Shown here one piece after another: positions 27,834-36,333 of a stretch of DNA of 52,791 bases. How positions within the stretch are numbered: position 1 is the first letter of the stretch; each line of letters begins with the position of its first letter. Both the position numbers and the translations under genes were made by a program. The notes under the pieces are model-generated. The model searched no databases. It saw only the letters and a list, made by a program, of their open reading frames with translations, and had not been told where the DNA came from. Where the stretch lies: NCBI GenBank assembly GCA_947625725.1, contig CANQPI010000011.1, positions 1 to 52,791 on the forward strand. The letters run 5' to 3'. The DNA is from an uncultured Clostridia bacterium. Its GTDB lineage: Bacteria; Bacillota; Clostridia; Christensenellales; CAG-314.

Positions 27834-29183
27834 ATGAAGATAAAACTCTCCGACAACTTTACATACGGCAAACTGTTGCGTTTTTGCACAGGTCCCGTGT
27901 TGATGATGATATTTACGTCCGTCTATTCGGTGGTGGACGGCATTTTCGTATCCAATTTTGCAAGGGACGAGGCTTTTGTCGCTATCAATTTGATATTTCC
28001 CGTGTTGATGATAATGGGGGCGTTCGGGTTTATGTTCGGCGCGGGCGGCACGGCGATCGTGTCCAAAACGCTTGGCGAGGGCAACAAAAAACTTGCAAAT
28101 CGTTATTTTACATTGGTGGTATTGGTTACGGAAATTTGCGGTATCGTGTTGGCGGCGGCATTTTTCTTTGTCATGCGCCCCATTGCCGAATTGATTGGCG
28201 CAAAGGGCGCGGTATTGGAGGACGCGGTAATTTATTCGCAAATAATTCTTTGCGCAATGCCGTTCTTTATGTTGCAAAACCTGTTTCAAAGTTTTTTTAT
28301 CACGGCGGAAAAGCCCAAATTGGGCTTTGCGTTTACCGTGGCGAGCGGCGTGACGAACATTGTGTTCGACGCGGTGTTTATCGTCGGTTGCAAAATGGGC
28401 GCGGTCGGCGCGGCTTTGGGAACGGCGTTGGCGCAGGTGGTGGGCGGTTTTGCTCCGATAGTTTACTTCTCTTGCAAAAATAACAGTTTGTTGCGCTTTG
28501 TTCGACCGACGTGGAACGGCAAGGTTATTTTGAAAGCGTGCGTCAACGGTTCGTCGGAACTGTTGGGAAATATCGCCATGTCCGTTGTGTCGATAATCTA
28601 CAATTGGCAACTCATGCGTACCGTGGGCGACGACGGCGTTGCGGCATTCGGAGTGATAATGTACGTGCAGTTTGTGTTTGTGGCGGTGTTTATCGGATAC
28701 TGTCTTGGGTCTGCGCCTATCGTGGGGTACAACTTCGGCGCGCAAAACAAAATCGAATTGCAAAACGTTTTCAAAAAGTCCATGATAATACTTACCGTTA
28801 TCGGCTTAACTATGACGGCGTCGGCGGAAGCGCTCGCCAAGGTCGTCGCAATGATTTTCGTCAACGACCGACCCGATCTGTTGCTGATGACGACGCGCGG
28901 AATGAGGCTGTACTCCGTGTGTTACTTGTTTTGCGGTTACTGCATGTTTTGCTCCTCGTTTTTTACCGCGCTCAACAACGGACTTGTTTCGGCCATGGTA
29001 TCTTTTGGGCGCACGCTTGTGTTCCAACTGCTTTGCATATTCATTTTGCCGCTTGTTTTCGGGTTGGACGGCATTTGGTTGGCGACTCCCGTTGCGGAGT
29101 TTTTGGCTTTGGCGTTGTGCGCGATAATGTTTGCGGTAAACAACAAACGTTACGGATACGTTGCAATCAAAAGAAAATTGTAG
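27834..29183 (+). CDS. MATE-family efflux transporter
   Basis: A 449-residue protein with about twelve hydrophobic helices in two halves. The start MKIKLSDNFTYGKLLRF at 27834 matches the family start but has a poor ribosome site; ATG at 27750 would add 28 non-family residues. Signatures include VYSVVDGIFVSNFAR, GTAIVSKTLGEGN and VGYNFGAQNK. These antiporters use a Na+ or H+ gradient to expel drugs or metabolites. The substrate cannot be read. Confidence 0.88.
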   Translation: MKIKLSDNFTYGKLLRFCTGPVLMMIFTSVYSVVDGIFVSNFARDEAFVAINLIFPVLMIMGAFGFMFGAGGTAIVSKTLGEGNKKLANRYFTLVVLVTEICGIVLAAAFFFVMRPIAELIGAKGAVLEDAVIYSQIILCAMPFFMLQNLFQSFFITAEKPKLGFAFTVASGVTNIVFDAVFIVGCKMGAVGAALGTALAQVVGGFAPIVYFSCKNNSLLRFVRPTWNGKVILKACVNGSSELLGNIAMSVVSIIYNWQLMRTVGDDGVAAFGVIMYVQFVFVAVFIGYCLGSAPIVGYNFGAQNKIELQNVFKKSMIILTVIGLTMTASAEALAKVVAMIFVNDRPDLLLMTTRGMRLYSVCYLFCGYCMFCSSFFTALNNGLVSAMVSFGRTLVFQLLCIFILPLVFGLDGIWLATPVAEFLALALCAIMFAVNNKRYGYVAIKRKL

Positions 29184-29189
29184 TATAAT
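29161..29189 (+). promoter_or_regulatory. Promoter of glycosylase/HD operon
   Basis: TTGCAA (29161-29166), 17-base spacer, TATAAT (29184-29189). It overlaps the end of the MATE gene. Confidence 0.65.
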
Positions 29190-29235
29190 GTCCTTGCAAA
29201 AATAATTTGCAACGCAGTTCGCAGGCAACTAAGTT

Positions 29236-29721
29236 ATGAGTTTTCACGTCGGTTTTCAACCTCTATATGACGGCGACAGTCGTGTGTTGGTTTTGGGCAG
29301 TTTTCCAAGCGTCAAGTCCCGCGCCGCCGAGTTTTACTACGGTAATCCGCAAAACAGATTTTGGCGCACGCTCGCCGAGGCGTTCGGAGAGCCGATCCCG
29401 CAAACAACGGAGCAAAAGAAACGGTTGTGTATTGTGCACGGCGTTGCGCTGTGGGATATTGTCGCAAGTTGCGAAATAGAGGGATCGATGGACGCCGACA
29501 TACGCAACTACCGAACGGTGGATCTGTCGCAGGTGTTGGAGCGCGCTCCCATCGTCAAGATACTTTGCAACGGACTTGTGGCGTACAGACTTACCAAACG
29601 CGCCTACGACGGAAACGTTCCTGTGGTACAAATGCCCTCGACAAGCCCTGCGAACGTTAGGTTTCAAGCGGAAAATTGGATTTTACAATTACAACAAGGA
29701 GAAACGATATGCCCGACGTAA
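29236..29721 (+). CDS. DNA-deoxyinosine (hypoxanthine) glycosylase, UDG superfamily
   Basis: 161 residues. VLVLGSFPSVKSRAAEFYYG followed by NPQNRFW is the hallmark N-terminal motif of the UDG-superfamily group that removes hypoxanthine from deaminated DNA. VALWDIV and the C-terminal MPSTSPAN correspond to the remaining active-site segments. The length is typical. It overlaps the HD hydrolase gene by 13 bases. The ribosome site is weak. Confidence 0.85.
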   Translation: MSFHVGFQPLYDGDSRVLVLGSFPSVKSRAAEFYYGNPQNRFWRTLAEAFGEPIPQTTEQKKRLCIVHGVALWDIVASCEIEGSMDADIRNYRTVDLSQVLERAPIVKILCNGLVAYRLTKRAYDGNVPVVQMPSTSPANVRFQAENWILQLQQGETICPT

Positions 29722-30302
29722 ATTTGACTAAAACGGAATTTGTCGATTTGTTTACCGCTTACGTTCACCGCGACGGAGCAGACAAATTGTTGAATTACCT
29801 TTCCGACAGCGATTTTTTCACCGCGCCTGCGTCCGCTCGCTATCACTTGGCGGAACAGGGCGGTTTGTGCCGACACTCCGTCAACGTGTACAAACGCCTC
29901 AAAGAAACGGTGCGCCGCGAGTACGGCGAGAACTATGCGAGTACTTTCGGCGAAGAAACGCTTGCGATATGCGGTTTGTTGCACGACGTGTGCAAAGTCA
30001 ACTACTACGCAACGGAAATGCGCAACGTCAAGGAGAACGGAGTTTGGGTGCAAAAGCCCTACTTCAAGGTGGAGGAGAAGTTCCCCTACGGTCACGGCGA
30101 AAAATCGGTATTTATCATCACGCAGTACATGCGCCTCACCGCCGAGGAAGCCATGGCGATCAATTGGCACATGGGCGGCTTTGACGAACGCGTCAAGGGC
30201 GGCAGTTACGCTCTCAGCGAGGCTCTTGCCAAATACAAACTCGCGTTGCTGTTGCATGTAGCCGATCTGATGGCGACTTATCTGGACGAGGAACGCGGCT
30301 GA
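29709..30302 (+). CDS. HD-domain phosphohydrolase
   Basis: 197 residues starting MPDVNLTKTEF at 29709, after AAGGAGAAACG. The HD-type metal site is visible: GLCRHSVNVYKRL (first His), ICGLLHDVCKV (H92-D93) and INWHMGG. HD proteins of this size hydrolyse nucleotides or phosphate esters; the substrate is not determined. Overlap with a DNA-deoxyinosine glycosylase gene raises the possibility of nucleotide sanitation, but this is context only. Confidence 0.8.
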   Translation: MPDVNLTKTEFVDLFTAYVHRDGADKLLNYLSDSDFFTAPASARYHLAEQGGLCRHSVNVYKRLKETVRREYGENYASTFGEETLAICGLLHDVCKVNYYATEMRNVKENGVWVQKPYFKVEEKFPYGHGEKSVFIITQYMRLTAEEAMAINWHMGGFDERVKGGSYALSEALAKYKLALLLHVADLMATYLDEERG

Positions 30303-30318
30303 ACGCAATTTTTCCCAC

Positions 30319-30358
30319 CCCATATACCTGTTTTTGATTGTAAACAGGTATTTGGGGC
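30319..30358. promoter_or_regulatory. Palindromic operator-like site before pepT
   Basis: TACCTGTTT (30326-30334) and AAACAGGTA (30343-30351) are perfect inverted repeats, extended by CCCCA and TGGGG at the outer ends. The right arm lies between the -35 and -10 of the pepT promoter. There is no T-run, so it fits a repressor site better than a terminator. Confidence 0.5.
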
Positions 30359-30367
30359 GCATATTGT
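30339..30367 (+). promoter_or_regulatory. pepT promoter
   Basis: TTGTAA (30339-30344), 17-base spacer, TATTGT (30362-30367), overlapping the inverted repeat 30319-30358. Confidence 0.5.
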
Positions 30368-30399
30368 AACGGGCATACCCGAAAATAAGGAATCACACT

Positions 30400-31620
30400 A
30401 TGAATCAACAATTACTGAAACGATTTTTGAGATATACGGCGATCGACACGGAGTCGTCGCCTGACGCGGATACATTTCCCAGCACCGCCAAACAGTTGGA
30501 TCTGCTCAAATTGTTGCGCGACGAACTTGTCGCAATGGGCGTTTCCGCGCGTATGGACAGTTACGGTTACGTTTATGCCGCGATACCCGCAAACGTCAGC
30601 GGCAACTACACGCTTGGTTTCATTGCGCATGTAGACACATCTCCCGCTGTAAGCGGCAAAAACGTCAAACCCGTTGTCACCGTCAACTACGACGGCAAAG
30701 AAATACCGTTGGCTGAGGGGCGCAAACTCTCTCCCGCGAGTTTCCCCGAGTTGTCGAGCAAGGTCGGACAAACGATAATCAGTTCCGACGGCACCACGTT
30801 GTTGGGCGCGGACGACAAGGCGGGCGTGGCGGCGATCATGCAACTTGCGCAAACGCTTGTAGATCGTCCCGACATACCGCACGGCGAAATCAGGATCGCG
30901 TTCACTCCCGACGAGGAAGTGGGGCGCGGCACCGATTTCTTTGACGTCAAGGCTTTCGGCGCGGACGGCGCGTACACGGTGGACGGCGGCGGCGTGGGCG
31001 AGTTGGAATACGAAAATTTCAACGCCGCGTCTGCCAAAGTGCATATCAGAGGCATGTCCGTACACCCGGGCAGCGCAAAAGATTTGATGTTAAACGCCAA
31101 TTTGGTGTTGATGGAATTGCAATCTATGTTGCCCGTCGAGCAAAACCCACGATATACAAGCGGTTACGAGGGATTTTTCCATTTGGACAGCATGCGCGGG
31201 GCTTGCGACGAAGCGACTGCCGAGTACATTATTCGCGACCACGACAGGGCAAAGTTCGAGCAAAAGAAAAATTTGTTCAAGGAGATAGTCGATTTTCTCA
31301 ACGTCAAATACGGCAAAGATACCGTCACTGCGGATATTTGCGACAGTTACTACAATATGAAAGAAAAAATTTTGCCGCATATTCACCTGGTGGACAATGC
31401 AAAGTCGGCTATGGAACGAGCGGGCGTCGTTCCCAAGGTAGTGCCCATTCGCGGCGGAACGGACGGCGCGCGTTTGAGTTACGAAGGACTTCCCTGTCCC
31501 AATCTGTTTACGGGCGGTTACAACTACCACGGCAGGTACGAGTACGCCGTTGGCGAAGAAATGGACAAGTGCCTGCAAGTTCTGCTCAACCTTGTAGACA
31601 TTTACAAAGATTACAAATAA
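30400..31620 (+). CDS. pepT: Peptidase T (tripeptide aminopeptidase)
   Basis: A 406-residue M20 dizinc aminopeptidase that releases the N-terminal residue of tripeptides in the cytoplasm. Metal ligands are visible in IAHVDTSP, LGADDKAGVAAIM and TPDEEVGRGTDFFD. The PepT-type start RFLRYTAIDTES and the end RGGTDGARLSYEGLPCPNLF and GGYNYHG are typical. ATG follows AAGGA. The length matches the family (about 408). It is a single-gene unit with its own terminator. Confidence 0.96.
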   Translation: MNQQLLKRFLRYTAIDTESSPDADTFPSTAKQLDLLKLLRDELVAMGVSARMDSYGYVYAAIPANVSGNYTLGFIAHVDTSPAVSGKNVKPVVTVNYDGKEIPLAEGRKLSPASFPELSSKVGQTIISSDGTTLLGADDKAGVAAIMQLAQTLVDRPDIPHGEIRIAFTPDEEVGRGTDFFDVKAFGADGAYTVDGGGVGELEYENFNAASAKVHIRGMSVHPGSAKDLMLNANLVLMELQSMLPVEQNPRYTSGYEGFFHLDSMRGACDEATAEYIIRDHDRAKFEQKKNLFKEIVDFLNVKYGKDTVTADICDSYYNMKEKILPHIHLVDNAKSAMERAGVVPKVVPIRGGTDGARLSYEGLPCPNLFTGGYNYHGRYEYAVGEEMDKCLQVLLNLVDIYKDYK

Positions 31621-31640
31621 ATATAACGTAAGTGTGGCAA

Positions 31641-31675
31641 ATTGCTTTCCGAATCCAAGCGGAAAGCAATTTTTT
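31641..31675 (+). terminator. pepT terminator
   Basis: ATTGCTTTCCG pairs with CGGAAAGCAAT, followed by Ts. Confidence 0.9.
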
Positions 31676-31697
31676 CGGGCAAAATCGAAAACTGTCG

Positions 31698-31726
31698 TTT
31701 ACTTTTTGTTTACGTAATGGTACTAT
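31698..31726 (+). promoter_or_regulatory. Promoter of glycolipid operon
   Basis: TTTACT, 17-base spacer, TACTAT (31721-31726). The leader is about 85 bases. Confidence 0.5.
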
Positions 31727-31813
31727 CATTATTTAACGGACGGCGATCGAACTACCGTTTGCGCCGTTGCAAAAGAGGACACACTAACAAAAGAATATAA
31801 ACGGAGAAGTAAA

Positions 31814-33022
31814 ATGTCATACAAACCGAAAATTCTTGTCACCTATATCGAGTCGGGTTTCGGTCATATAATGTCGGCGCGCGCCATTGCCGACGGACTC
31901 AAATCCAAGTACGGTGACGAAATGGATATCGTCGAAACACAGATAATGAGGGACGACAACGACGAAACGTTGATAAAATTCGAAAAATTTCTTACAAATC
32001 AAACCAAAGCGACCAACAAATATTGGCACTACGGCGACATGATCTTTGCCGTTATGAACTTGGGCAAACGACCTTTCATGAACTTGGTGCATCACGTGTT
32101 TTTCCGCAAGGCTGTCAACGAAATGGTGGAGAGTTTTCGCCAACGTCAGCCCGACGTGATAATTTCCACTCACTACTTTGTCACTTTTTGCGCAATGGAG
32201 TACAAGCGTCGCTACAATAGCGAACACGAAGTAACCGTCATCAGTTACAACCCCGACAACAACGTGCATATCTGGTGGGACAGGCGGTGCGACGTTTTTA
32301 TCACCAACAACAGTCTTGCCAGCACCGAAGCGATACGCAAACGCAAATTCGATTACTCGCATGTGCGGCAAGTGTACTTTACCGTGCGCAAGTGCATACG
32401 CGACTTCGATCTCACCAAACAACAATGTCGCGACAAGTACAGTATTCCGCAGGATAAGTTTTGCATAATGATCGCCGACGGCGGTTACGCGCTGAGCAAA
32501 TCCAAAAAATATTGCAAGTTTTTTCTCAAACATATCAAACAACCGCTTACGATACTGTTCCTCGCGGGCAAAAACGAACAACTCTACCGAGAGTTCGCCG
32601 AAATTGCCGCGCACGAAACGCCCCCTGACATAACGCTCATTCCCGTTGCGTTTACCGACAAAATTTACGAGTTGTACGCCGCGTGCGACTTGTTTGTCAC
32701 CAAGGCGGGACCTAATTCGATATTGGACAGCCTGTTTGTCGGCACTCCCGTTATGGTGGACTTTTGTCCGCATCCTATCGAGCGCGCGACATACAGACTG
32801 TTTGTCAAGCATTACGGTTGCGGCGTGACGGCGTTTCACAAAGGCGTTGCGCTCAAACTCATCAACAAGTATATCGCCGATCCGTCGCTGTTGGACGGCT
32901 GTCGAGCGGCTATCAAGGAACATATCGACAAAACGGTCGATGGCGGCGAGCAAATTGCCGATATAGTTTACGAACAGGTAAAGCACAAAATTGAACAAAC
33001 GTCAACGAAAACAACTGCTTAG
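31814..33022 (+). CDS. MGDG-synthase/UgtP-like glycosyltransferase
   Basis: 402 residues; GT28-like GT-B enzyme. The N-terminal glycine loop reads ESGFGHIMSARAIADGL, the pattern of diacylglycerol glycosyltransferases (MGDG synthase, UgtP). The C-terminal nucleotide-sugar site reads LFVTKAGPNSILDSLFVGTP. No signal or membrane helix is present, consistent with a peripheral membrane enzyme. An overlapping acyltransferase gene follows, so membrane glycolipid synthesis is likely. ATG follows GGAGAAG. Confidence 0.8.
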   Translation: MSYKPKILVTYIESGFGHIMSARAIADGLKSKYGDEMDIVETQIMRDDNDETLIKFEKFLTNQTKATNKYWHYGDMIFAVMNLGKRPFMNLVHHVFFRKAVNEMVESFRQRQPDVIISTHYFVTFCAMEYKRRYNSEHEVTVISYNPDNNVHIWWDRRCDVFITNNSLASTEAIRKRKFDYSHVRQVYFTVRKCIRDFDLTKQQCRDKYSIPQDKFCIMIADGGYALSKSKKYCKFFLKHIKQPLTILFLAGKNEQLYREFAEIAAHETPPDITLIPVAFTDKIYELYAACDLFVTKAGPNSILDSLFVGTPVMVDFCPHPIERATYRLFVKHYGCGVTAFHKGVALKLINKYIADPSLLDGCRAAIKEHIDKTVDGGEQIADIVYEQVKHKIEQTSTKTTA

Positions 33023-33761
33023 TCGGTTGGAAGCGCAGCGCGCTTTCGACGTGGATTACCTCCCCCAAGGCAAGCGGTACATCTTGCCCGACGGCGACTA
33101 CAAATACGTCAAAACCAACTTTTTTTACCGTATGGCTTGCGCTTTTTGCCGCACGGTAACTTTTCTGTTGGGACCGTTGGTGTGTTTTTTCGGTTACGGT
33201 CTAAAAGTGCGCGGCAAAAGCAACCTCAAAGGTATCAAGGGCGCGATCAGCGTGACCAATCATGTCGCCGTGTTGGATACCCTGTTTGTAAAACAAGCGG
33301 TGGGACATTTCCGCAGTTATCACACGGGCGCGCCGCACAACAACAAAAAGGGGCTGGGCGGCTACATTATGCGCAGAGCGGGGTTTTTGTCGCTGGGCGG
33401 AGGCTTTGCCGCGCAAAAAAAGTTTTGCCTGACGCTTCGCCGACTGCTCAACAATGGCGCGATAGTAAATTTCTATCCCGAGGAAGCGCTTTGGCAGGGG
33501 TACGAAAAGCCCCGTCCTATGAAGTTGGGCGCATTTCGCTACGCGGTCAAGATGAATGTGCCCGTTGTGCCTCTGTTCATTACTTTCGAGGGCAAGCGTC
33601 GCCGAGCTGTCGTCAACATTTTGTCCCCCGTTTACCCCGAACAGGGCGGCAAGCAAGCGGCGGAGCAAATGCGCGACAGGTGCTTTGAGCAATGGAAGCA
33701 AACCTACGAACGCGTCTACGGCAAGCCGCTCGATTACGAAGAACCCGAACGGACGGATTGA
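32991..33761 (+). CDS. PlsC-like 1-acylglycerol-3-phosphate acyltransferase
   Basis: About 256 residues. The catalytic NHx4D motif is TNHVAVLDTLF. The second block is NFYPEEALW, in place of the more usual FPEGTRS, so substrate contacts may differ. The hydrophobic segment MACAFCRTVTFLLGPLVCFF near residues 47-66 fits membrane association. The start is uncertain: TTG at 32991 gives a 32-base overlap with the glycosyltransferase gene; no ATG is usable upstream of the domain. It probably acylates lysophosphatidate or a related lipid. Confidence 0.8.
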   Translation: MNKRQRKQLLSRLEAQRAFDVDYLPQGKRYILPDGDYKYVKTNFFYRMACAFCRTVTFLLGPLVCFFGYGLKVRGKSNLKGIKGAISVTNHVAVLDTLFVKQAVGHFRSYHTGAPHNNKKGLGGYIMRRAGFLSLGGGFAAQKKFCLTLRRLLNNGAIVNFYPEEALWQGYEKPRPMKLGAFRYAVKMNVPVVPLFITFEGKRRRAVVNILSPVYPEQGGKQAAEQMRDRCFEQWKQTYERVYGKPLDYEEPERTD

Positions 33762-33788
33762 ATTTGGAACATTGCCGCAAACCCGACA

Positions 33789-33824
33789 GCAAAAGGGACT
33801 CAACTTTGAGTGAGTCCCTTTTGC
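33789..33824. terminator. Bidirectional terminator between plsC-like gene and fba
   Basis: GCAAAAGGGACTCA pairs perfectly with TGAGTCCCTTTTGC around an eight-base loop. It serves converging genes. Confidence 0.8.
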
Positions 33825-33913
33825 GTTATTTGTGAGCCGTATTGTTTGGAGTTACATTCGGCGCGTCGTTGTTGTCTGTTCTTGCGGCAGACAAGCAAAG
33901 CCGTTTACGCTTG

Positions 33914-34849
33914 TTACGCCTTGTTCGCCGAACCGAGTACGTCCACGATCTTGTGCTTGACCATTTCCTTCATCATGGTGCGAGCGTCGCCGAGGTACTG
34001 TCTGGGATCGAAGTGCGACGGATTTTCGGCAAAGTGTTTGCGCACCGCCGCGGTGAAAGCCACGCGCAGATCGCTGTCGATATTTATTTTGCACACAGCC
34101 ATTTGCGCCGCTTTGCGCAATTCGCTCTCGGGGATACCTATCGCGTTGGGCATATCTCCGCCGAAACTGTTTACGATCTCCACCTTGTCTTGCGGAACGC
34201 TGCTTGCTCCGTGCAACACTATGGGGAAGTTGGGAAGTCTTTTGCCTACTTCCTCCAAAATATCCAAGCGCAGTTTGGGGTCTTGTCCCGGCTTGAATTT
34301 GTACGCTCCGTGACTTGTGCCGATAGCGATTGCAAGGCTGTCTATACCTGTGCGCGCGGTAAATTCTTCCACTTCGTCGGGGCTGGTAAACAGCGCGTCG
34401 CTCGCTTCTACATGAACGTCGTCCTCGATACCCGCCAATTTGCCGAGTTCCGCCTCGACGACCACTCCGTGAGAGTGCGCGTATTCCACAACGCGGCGAG
34501 TCAGCGCAATGTTTTCTTCCCAAGGTTTGGAACTTGCGTCGATCATGACGGAAGTAAACCCTCCGTCGATACTCGCTTTGCAAATATCGAAATCCGCGCC
34601 GTGATCGAGATGCAATGCAATGGGAATATCCGAAGTTTCCACGGCGGCTTGCACAAGGTGTTTGAGGTAAACGGGATTGGCGTACTTGCGCGCGCCCGCC
34701 GATACCTGCAAAATGACGGGCGAACGACATTCGTTTGCCGCCTCGACGATCGCCTGTATCGTTTCCATATTGTTTACGTTAAACGCGCCTATTGCGTAGC
34801 CGTCTTTGTAGGCTTTTGCAAACATCTCTTTGGTTGTTACAAGTGGCAT
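33914..34849 (-). CDS. fba: Class II fructose-1,6-bisphosphate aldolase
   Basis: 311 residues; zinc-dependent aldolase splitting fructose-1,6-bisphosphate into DHAP and GAP. Zinc/substrate motifs: IALHLDHGADF (catalytic Asp and zinc His), VEAELGKLAGIEDD, IAIGTSHGAYKFKPG and IVLHGASSVPQ. ATG at 34849 follows GGAGGA. The length is that of the short Bacillus-type enzyme. It is divergent from gap, with both promoters packed into about 200 bases. Confidence 0.97.
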   Translation of the reverse strand: MPLVTTKEMFAKAYKDGYAIGAFNVNNMETIQAIVEAANECRSPVILQVSAGARKYANPVYLKHLVQAAVETSDIPIALHLDHGADFDICKASIDGGFTSVMIDASSKPWEENIALTRRVVEYAHSHGVVVEAELGKLAGIEDDVHVEASDALFTSPDEVEEFTARTGIDSLAIAIGTSHGAYKFKPGQDPKLRLDILEEVGKRLPNFPIVLHGASSVPQDKVEIVNSFGGDMPNAIGIPESELRKAAQMAVCKINIDSDLRVAFTAAVRKHFAENPSHFDPRQYLGDARTMMKEMVKHKIVDVLGSANKA

Positions 34850-34924
34850 AAATTTATCCTCCGATATAGATATATTTTATGTGTGGCAAAACGGAATTTT
34901 ATGTTAGAATTTTGAGTCGGGATG

Positions 34925-34953
34925 TTGTCAAACGTTCTGCCGTGTGGTATAAT
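34925..34953 (+). promoter_or_regulatory. gap promoter, overlapping a divergent -35
   Basis: TTGTCA (34925-34930), 17-base spacer, TATAAT (34948-34953). The same bases read TTGACA on the minus strand (34926-34931), a possible fba -35, but a good -10 for fba is not seen. Confidence 0.7.
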
Positions 34954-35076
34954 AAATTTTGGTGGATTTGAATACAAAAGGTACTTTCCCAACAGAAATA
35001 TTGTACCACAATACCTATTTTTAGTAAAGAAGTATTGCAAAACCAACTAAAAAAATTTTTTGGAGGTAAACTCACA

Positions 35077-36144
35077 ATGGCACAAAAAAAGGTAAGAGTT
35101 GCAATCAACGGATTCGGTCGCATCGGTCGTCTTGCGTTCCGTCAGATGTTCGGACAAAAAGGTTACGAGATCGTCGCCATCAACGACCTCACCAGCCCCA
35201 AGATGCTTGCGCACCTGTTGAAGTACGACACCGCGCAAAAGCGTTACGACTTGGCTGATACTGTCAGCAGTACCGAACCTGTTTTCAGCGAGGACGGCAA
35301 AAAGGTCATCACTCCGGGGACGCTCACCGTCAACGGCAAGACCATCAACATCTACGCCGAACCCAAGGCGGAAAAACTTCCTTGGAGAAGACTCAGAGTA
35401 GACGTGGTGTTGGAATGCACCGGCTTTTACACCAAGAAAGACAAGGCTCAGGCTCACATCACCGCCGGCGCCAAGAAAGTTATCATTTCCGCGCCCGCAG
35501 GCAACGATCTGCCCACGGTTGTTTTCGGCGTAAACGAAGGCATTTTGAAACCCTCCGATACGATTATCTCCGCGGCAAGTTGCACAACCAACTGCCTTGC
35601 GCCCATGGCAAAGGCTTTGAACGACTACGCTCCCATCGTCAGCGGTATCATGACCACTGTACACGCCTACACGGGCGACCAAATGGTGCTTGACGGACCT
35701 CACCGCAAGGGCGACCTTCGTCGCGCGCGCGCAGCCGCTTGCAACATTGTTCCCAACTCCACAGGCGCAGCCAAGGCTATCGGACTTGTCATTCCCGAAT
35801 TGGACAAGAAACTTATTGGCTCCGCGCAACGCGTACCCGTTTGCACAGGTAGCACGACTATCCTTGTCGCGGTGGTAAAGGGACATGATATTACCAAGGA
35901 AGGTATCAACGATTACATGAAGAGCGTTGCCAGCCCAAGTTACGGCTACAACGAAGATCCTATCGTCAGCAGCGACATTATCGGCGACACTCACGGCTCG
36001 ATTTTCGACGCTACGCAGACCATGGTGCAAAAACTTGACGACGACACTTACCAAGTGCAAGTTGTTGCCTGGTACGACAACGAAAACAGTTACACTTCGC
36101 AAATGGTGCGTACAATCAAGTACTTTGCCGAACTTTGCGAGTAA
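35077..36144 (+). CDS. gap: Glyceraldehyde-3-phosphate dehydrogenase, type I
   Basis: 355 residues, about 20 longer than most. ATG at 35077 is chosen for GGAGG upstream and the start [18 protein letters not shown]; the frame is open to 35035. The NAD-binding GFGRIGR and the catalytic [13 protein letters not shown] (C169) are intact, followed by [20 protein letters not shown] and [16 protein letters not shown]. The extra length lies partly between the NAD-binding core and the active-site segment ([18 protein letters not shown]). It acts in glycolysis with the divergent fba. Confidence 0.96.
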   Translation: MAQKKVRVAINGFGRIGRLAFRQMFGQKGYEIVAINDLTSPKMLAHLLKYDTAQKRYDLADTVSSTEPVFSEDGKKVITPGTLTVNGKTINIYAEPKAEKLPWRRLRVDVVLECTGFYTKKDKAQAHITAGAKKVIISAPAGNDLPTVVFGVNEGILKPSDTIISAASCTTNCLAPMAKALNDYAPIVSGIMTTVHAYTGDQMVLDGPHRKGDLRRARAAACNIVPNSTGAAKAIGLVIPELDKKLIGSAQRVPVCTGSTTILVAVVKGHDITKEGINDYMKSVASPSYGYNEDPIVSSDIIGDTHGSIFDATQTMVQKLDDDTYQVQVVAWYDNENSYTSQMVRTIKYFAELCE

Positions 36145-36175
36145 TTGAACAAATCGCGCAAGAACGCAATTTTTC

Positions 36176-36209
36176 AAAACAGTCAACCCGCGCGGGTTGA
36201 CTGTTTTTT
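36176..36209 (+). terminator. gap terminator
   Basis: AAAACAGTCAACCCG pairs perfectly with CGGGTTGACTGTTTT, followed by Ts. Confidence 0.92.
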
Positions 36210-36256
36210 GTCGGTGCGCTTCGTTGCTGCGCATTTACTGCGAACGTCTGCGTTTT

Positions 36257-36285
36257 GTTGACAAAATACAACGCGAAAAGTACAA
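36257..36285 (+). promoter_or_regulatory. Promoter of LRR lipoprotein gene, fixed spacing
   Basis: TTGACA (36257-36262), 17-base spacer without a G-run, TACAAT (36280-36285). It contrasts with the poly-G promoters of the other two lipoprotein genes. Confidence 0.75.
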
Positions 36286-36333
36286 TAAATATACCACCGA
36301 CAGCAAAAATCTAATAATACAAGGAGGCTGTAT

